Shown here one piece after another: positions 17,020-18,653 of a stretch of DNA of 18,653 nucleotides. Each line of letters opens with the position of its first letter. Positions within the stretch are counted from its first letter, which is position 1. The DNA lies in NCBI GenBank assembly GCA_029265335.1, contig JAJUJN010000007.1, positions 1 through 18,653 on the forward strand. Reading direction: 5' to 3'. The notes under the pieces were generated by a model. That model saw only the letters and a list, made by a program, of their open reading frames with translations, had not been told where the DNA came from and searched no databases. The translations under genes were made by a program, and so were the position numbers. This DNA comes from Alcaligenaceae bacterium (lineage in GTDB: Bacteria > Pseudomonadota > Gammaproteobacteria > Burkholderiales > Burkholderiaceae_B).

Positions 17020-17719
17020 GCAGCTGCCGCCAGTTTTGCTCATGAAACAGGCCCAGCTTCTGCAGGGAACGTCGTAAACGTTGAAGATTCTGCCGCGCCT
17101 GGGCGGCGGTGAGCCTGCCCTGCCAGCCGCGGTCGAAATCGATCAGCCACGCCGTGCCGCCCATTTCTACCAGAATATTGTGCGCATTGAGATCGGCATG
17201 CCAGACACCGGCGCGGTGAAAGCGGGCGAGCGTGCTGCCGATGTGTGCCCAAGGCGCTTCGTCGCCCGCCGCCAGCAAGGTGGCCAAGGAGCGCGTGCGC
17301 TCAAGCTGGCGAGTGAGCAAGGCTTGATGCAGGCCGATGCCCCGTCGCCACCAGGCCGCCGCCAGGGGCTCCGGCACGGGTAGACCTTGTTGATGCAAAG
17401 CGCGGAGCAAACGATACTCGCGCACGCAACGGCTGCGCTGGGCGCCGGTGTACAAATACCAACGCGCGGGCAACAGCCGGGCGGGAAGGCCGCCTCGCCG
17501 GTAATGGCGCAAAACCGCTGCCAGGTTGGGGCGGTCGGCCTGGGTGATGGTAACGAACCAGGCGCTGCCACGGCCACCAAGCACAGGTTTGGCGTGCTCG
17601 GGGTTGGCGGCAAGCCAAGGCCACGGAGCGTCGGTCAAAGCGTCGGCGTTGTAAAGCAAGTTTGCCTTTTCGCGTGGTCGCGACACGCAAACATCGCCGG
17701 TGGTGACTGCTGAGTTCAC
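16982..17719 (-). CDS. kdkA: 3-deoxy-D-manno-octulosonic acid kinase
   Basis: KdkA phosphorylates O-4 of the Kdo attached to lipid A. It belongs to the WaaP/InaA branch of the protein-kinase-like fold and acts at the inner membrane. The 245-residue product is close to the family length. It shows GGRGSAWFV (48-56) in the nucleotide-binding lobe, HYRRGG (72-77) and Glu101 in CVREYRLL. The catalytic loop HADLNAHNILV has Asp176 and Asn181, and IDFDRG (193-198) binds metal. The GTG at 17719 overlaps the tolC stop as GTGA and lacks its own ribosome site, pointing to translational coupling. Its 3' end overlaps waaA by 38 bases. KdkA occurs mainly with single-Kdo lipopolysaccharides. Confidence 0.93.
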   Translation of the reverse strand: MNSAVTTGDVCVSRPREKANLLYNADALTDAPWPWLAANPEHAKPVLGGRGSAWFVTITQADRPNLAAVLRHYRRGGLPARLLPARWYLYTGAQRSRCVREYRLLRALHQQGLPVPEPLAAAWWRRGIGLHQALLTRQLERTRSLATLLAAGDEAPWAHIGSTLARFHRAGVWHADLNAHNILVEMGGTAWLIDFDRGWQGRLTAAQARQNLQRLRRSLQKLGLFHEQNWRQLLTAWQQAMAEAP

Positions 17720-18653
17720 CGCGTTCGAAACTGCAGCAATTGATTCAGGGCAGAAATATCGTCCAGCGTAAGTTGCCCGGCAGCTCGTTTGAGTTCCAGG
17801 CTGGAGAGCAGGGCGTTGTAGCGCGCCTGCGCCAGATCGCGCTGGGTGGCAAACAGCTGCTCCTGGGCGGACAACACGTCGAGGTTGATGCGTACACCCA
17901 CCTCGTAGCCGGTCTGGTTGGCTTCAAGCGCCTTGCGGCTCGACGCTTCACCGGCGCGCAGCGCACGAATCTGCGCCAGACCGGAGCGCACACCCAGGAA
18001 GGCGGCGCGGGTGGCCTGGATGGCATCACGTCGCGAGCCGTCGTAGCCATAGCGAGCCTCTTGCTGCACGGCCACAGCCTCGCGCACCTGTGACTGTACA
18101 AGTCCACCCTGAAAGATGGGGATCTCCAGGCGCAGAGCGATCGTGCCGCTGCTGGTGGTGGCTCGTCCATTGCCAATGCCGCGTGCCACCTGGTTGCTGT
18201 CGGGATGAAAGCGGCTGTTGTTCTGCCCGTAGCTGCCCACAATCGAGAGCTGCGGATAGTGGCCGGCTCGCGCCATCTCGATACCGCGTTCGGCCAAGGC
18301 GGCGACCATACGGGCCTCGAGCACCTGCAGGTTCTGTTGTTCGGCCTGGGCCACCCAGTCTTCGATGCGATTGGGCACGGGCGCCGGCACTTCGGTATCT
18401 GGGGGGAGCTTGGCCAGCTCTCCGGGCGCCATGCCGATGAGCTTGCCGAGTTGGTCGCGCTGTATTTGCAGCACGTTCTGCCCTTGCAGCATCTGCGCCT
18501 CGACGAGGTCGTAGCGTGCTTGGGCCTCATAAGTGTCGGTGATGGTGGCCGTGCCCAGCTCGAAGTTGCGTTCGGCCGCGCGAAGTTGCTCGGCGATGGA
18601 GGCCCGCTCGGCTTCGAGAGCAATCAGGGTTTCTTCGGCGATGAGTACGTTGA
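17716..18653 (-). CDS. tolC: TolC-family outer membrane efflux protein, N-terminus outside the window
   Basis: TolC-type proteins form trimeric outer-membrane/periplasmic ducts for type I secretion and tripartite efflux pumps. The 311 visible residues contain the NFELGTATITDTYEAQARYD repeat-hinge region typical of the family (bases about 18508-18567), and its internal second copy SSRKALEANQTGYEVGVRINLDVL... in the C-terminal half. There is also a beta-barrel segment with ALRLEIPIFQGGLV. The reading frame is open to the right edge, so the gene continues outside. An internal ATG at 18492 is not the start, because conserved sequence precedes it. Its TGA overlaps the kdkA GTG. The partner transporter and adaptor are not visible. 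TolC itself rather than a paralogue is likely but unproven. Confidence 0.9.
   Translation of the reverse strand, partial: NVLIAEETLIALEAERASIAEQLRAAERNFELGTATITDTYEAQARYDLVEAQMLQGQNVLQIQRDQLGKLIGMAPGELAKLPPDTEVPAPVPNRIEDWVAQAEQQNLQVLEARMVAALAERGIEMARAGHYPQLSIVGSYGQNNSRFHPDSNQVARGIGNGRATTSSGTIALRLEIPIFQGGLVQSQVREAVAVQQEARYGYDGSRRDAIQATRAAFLGVRSGLAQIRALRAGEASSRKALEANQTGYEVGVRINLDVLSAQEQLFATQRDLAQARYNALLSSLELKRAAGQLTLDDISALNQLLQFRTR

Overview
The window is a dense, GC-rich (visually about 60% or more) stretch of a bacterial chromosome. It looks like core housekeeping DNA from a betaproteobacterium of the Burkholderiales, most likely Alcaligenaceae (Bordetella/Achromobacter-like). This rests on the gene families and neighbourhoods: (dnaX)-ybaB-recR; rhodanese-secB-gpsA divergent from gpmA-envC-ctpA-moeB; and waaC-waaA facing kdkA-tolC. 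The placement is by synteny and protein character; I could not run a search. I see no rRNA, tRNA, CRISPR array, prophage or insertion sequence.

Layout. 1-3159 (+): the last codons of ybaB, then recR (recombination repair), riboflavin synthase, NADP-type glutamate dehydrogenase gdhA and the tRNA methyltransferase trmL. 3166-3384 (-): a small zinc-ribbon protein meeting trmL tail to tail, with its own upstream promoter candidate. 3385-3741: the only gap over 300 bases, with no convincing gene. 3742-5880 (-): an operon of membrane-anchored rhodanese, secB and gpsA, led by a TATAAT -10 box. It lacks the grxC gene often found between the first two. 6031-10557 (+): gpmA, the murein hydrolase activator envC, the C-terminal processing protease ctpA, and a MoeB/ThiF-type adenylyltransferase. 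10546-11466 (-): argB, whose end overlaps the end of moeB. 11638-17019 (+): a tight cluster of phosphomannomutase/phosphoglucomutase, pgi, waaC and waaA. 16982-18653 (-): kdkA and a tolC-family outer membrane protein cut by the window edge, converging on and overlapping waaA.

How the genes fit together. The strongest functional theme is the cell envelope. AlgC and Pgi interconvert hexose phosphates that feed sugar nucleotides. WaaA adds Kdo to lipid A, KdkA phosphorylates that Kdo, and WaaC adds the first heptose. EnvC activates septal amidases, CtpA is a periplasmic processing protease, SecB feeds outer-membrane and periplasmic precursors to SecA, GpsA supplies glycerol-3-phosphate for phospholipids, and the TolC-like protein forms an export duct. 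The rest is central metabolism and information processing.

I did not find a clearly new system. The items most worth a second look are the small zinc-ribbon gene and the adjoining gap, the hairpin and direct repeat at the gpmA/envC junction, the overlapping convergent gene ends, and the translationally coupled tolC-kdkA pair.
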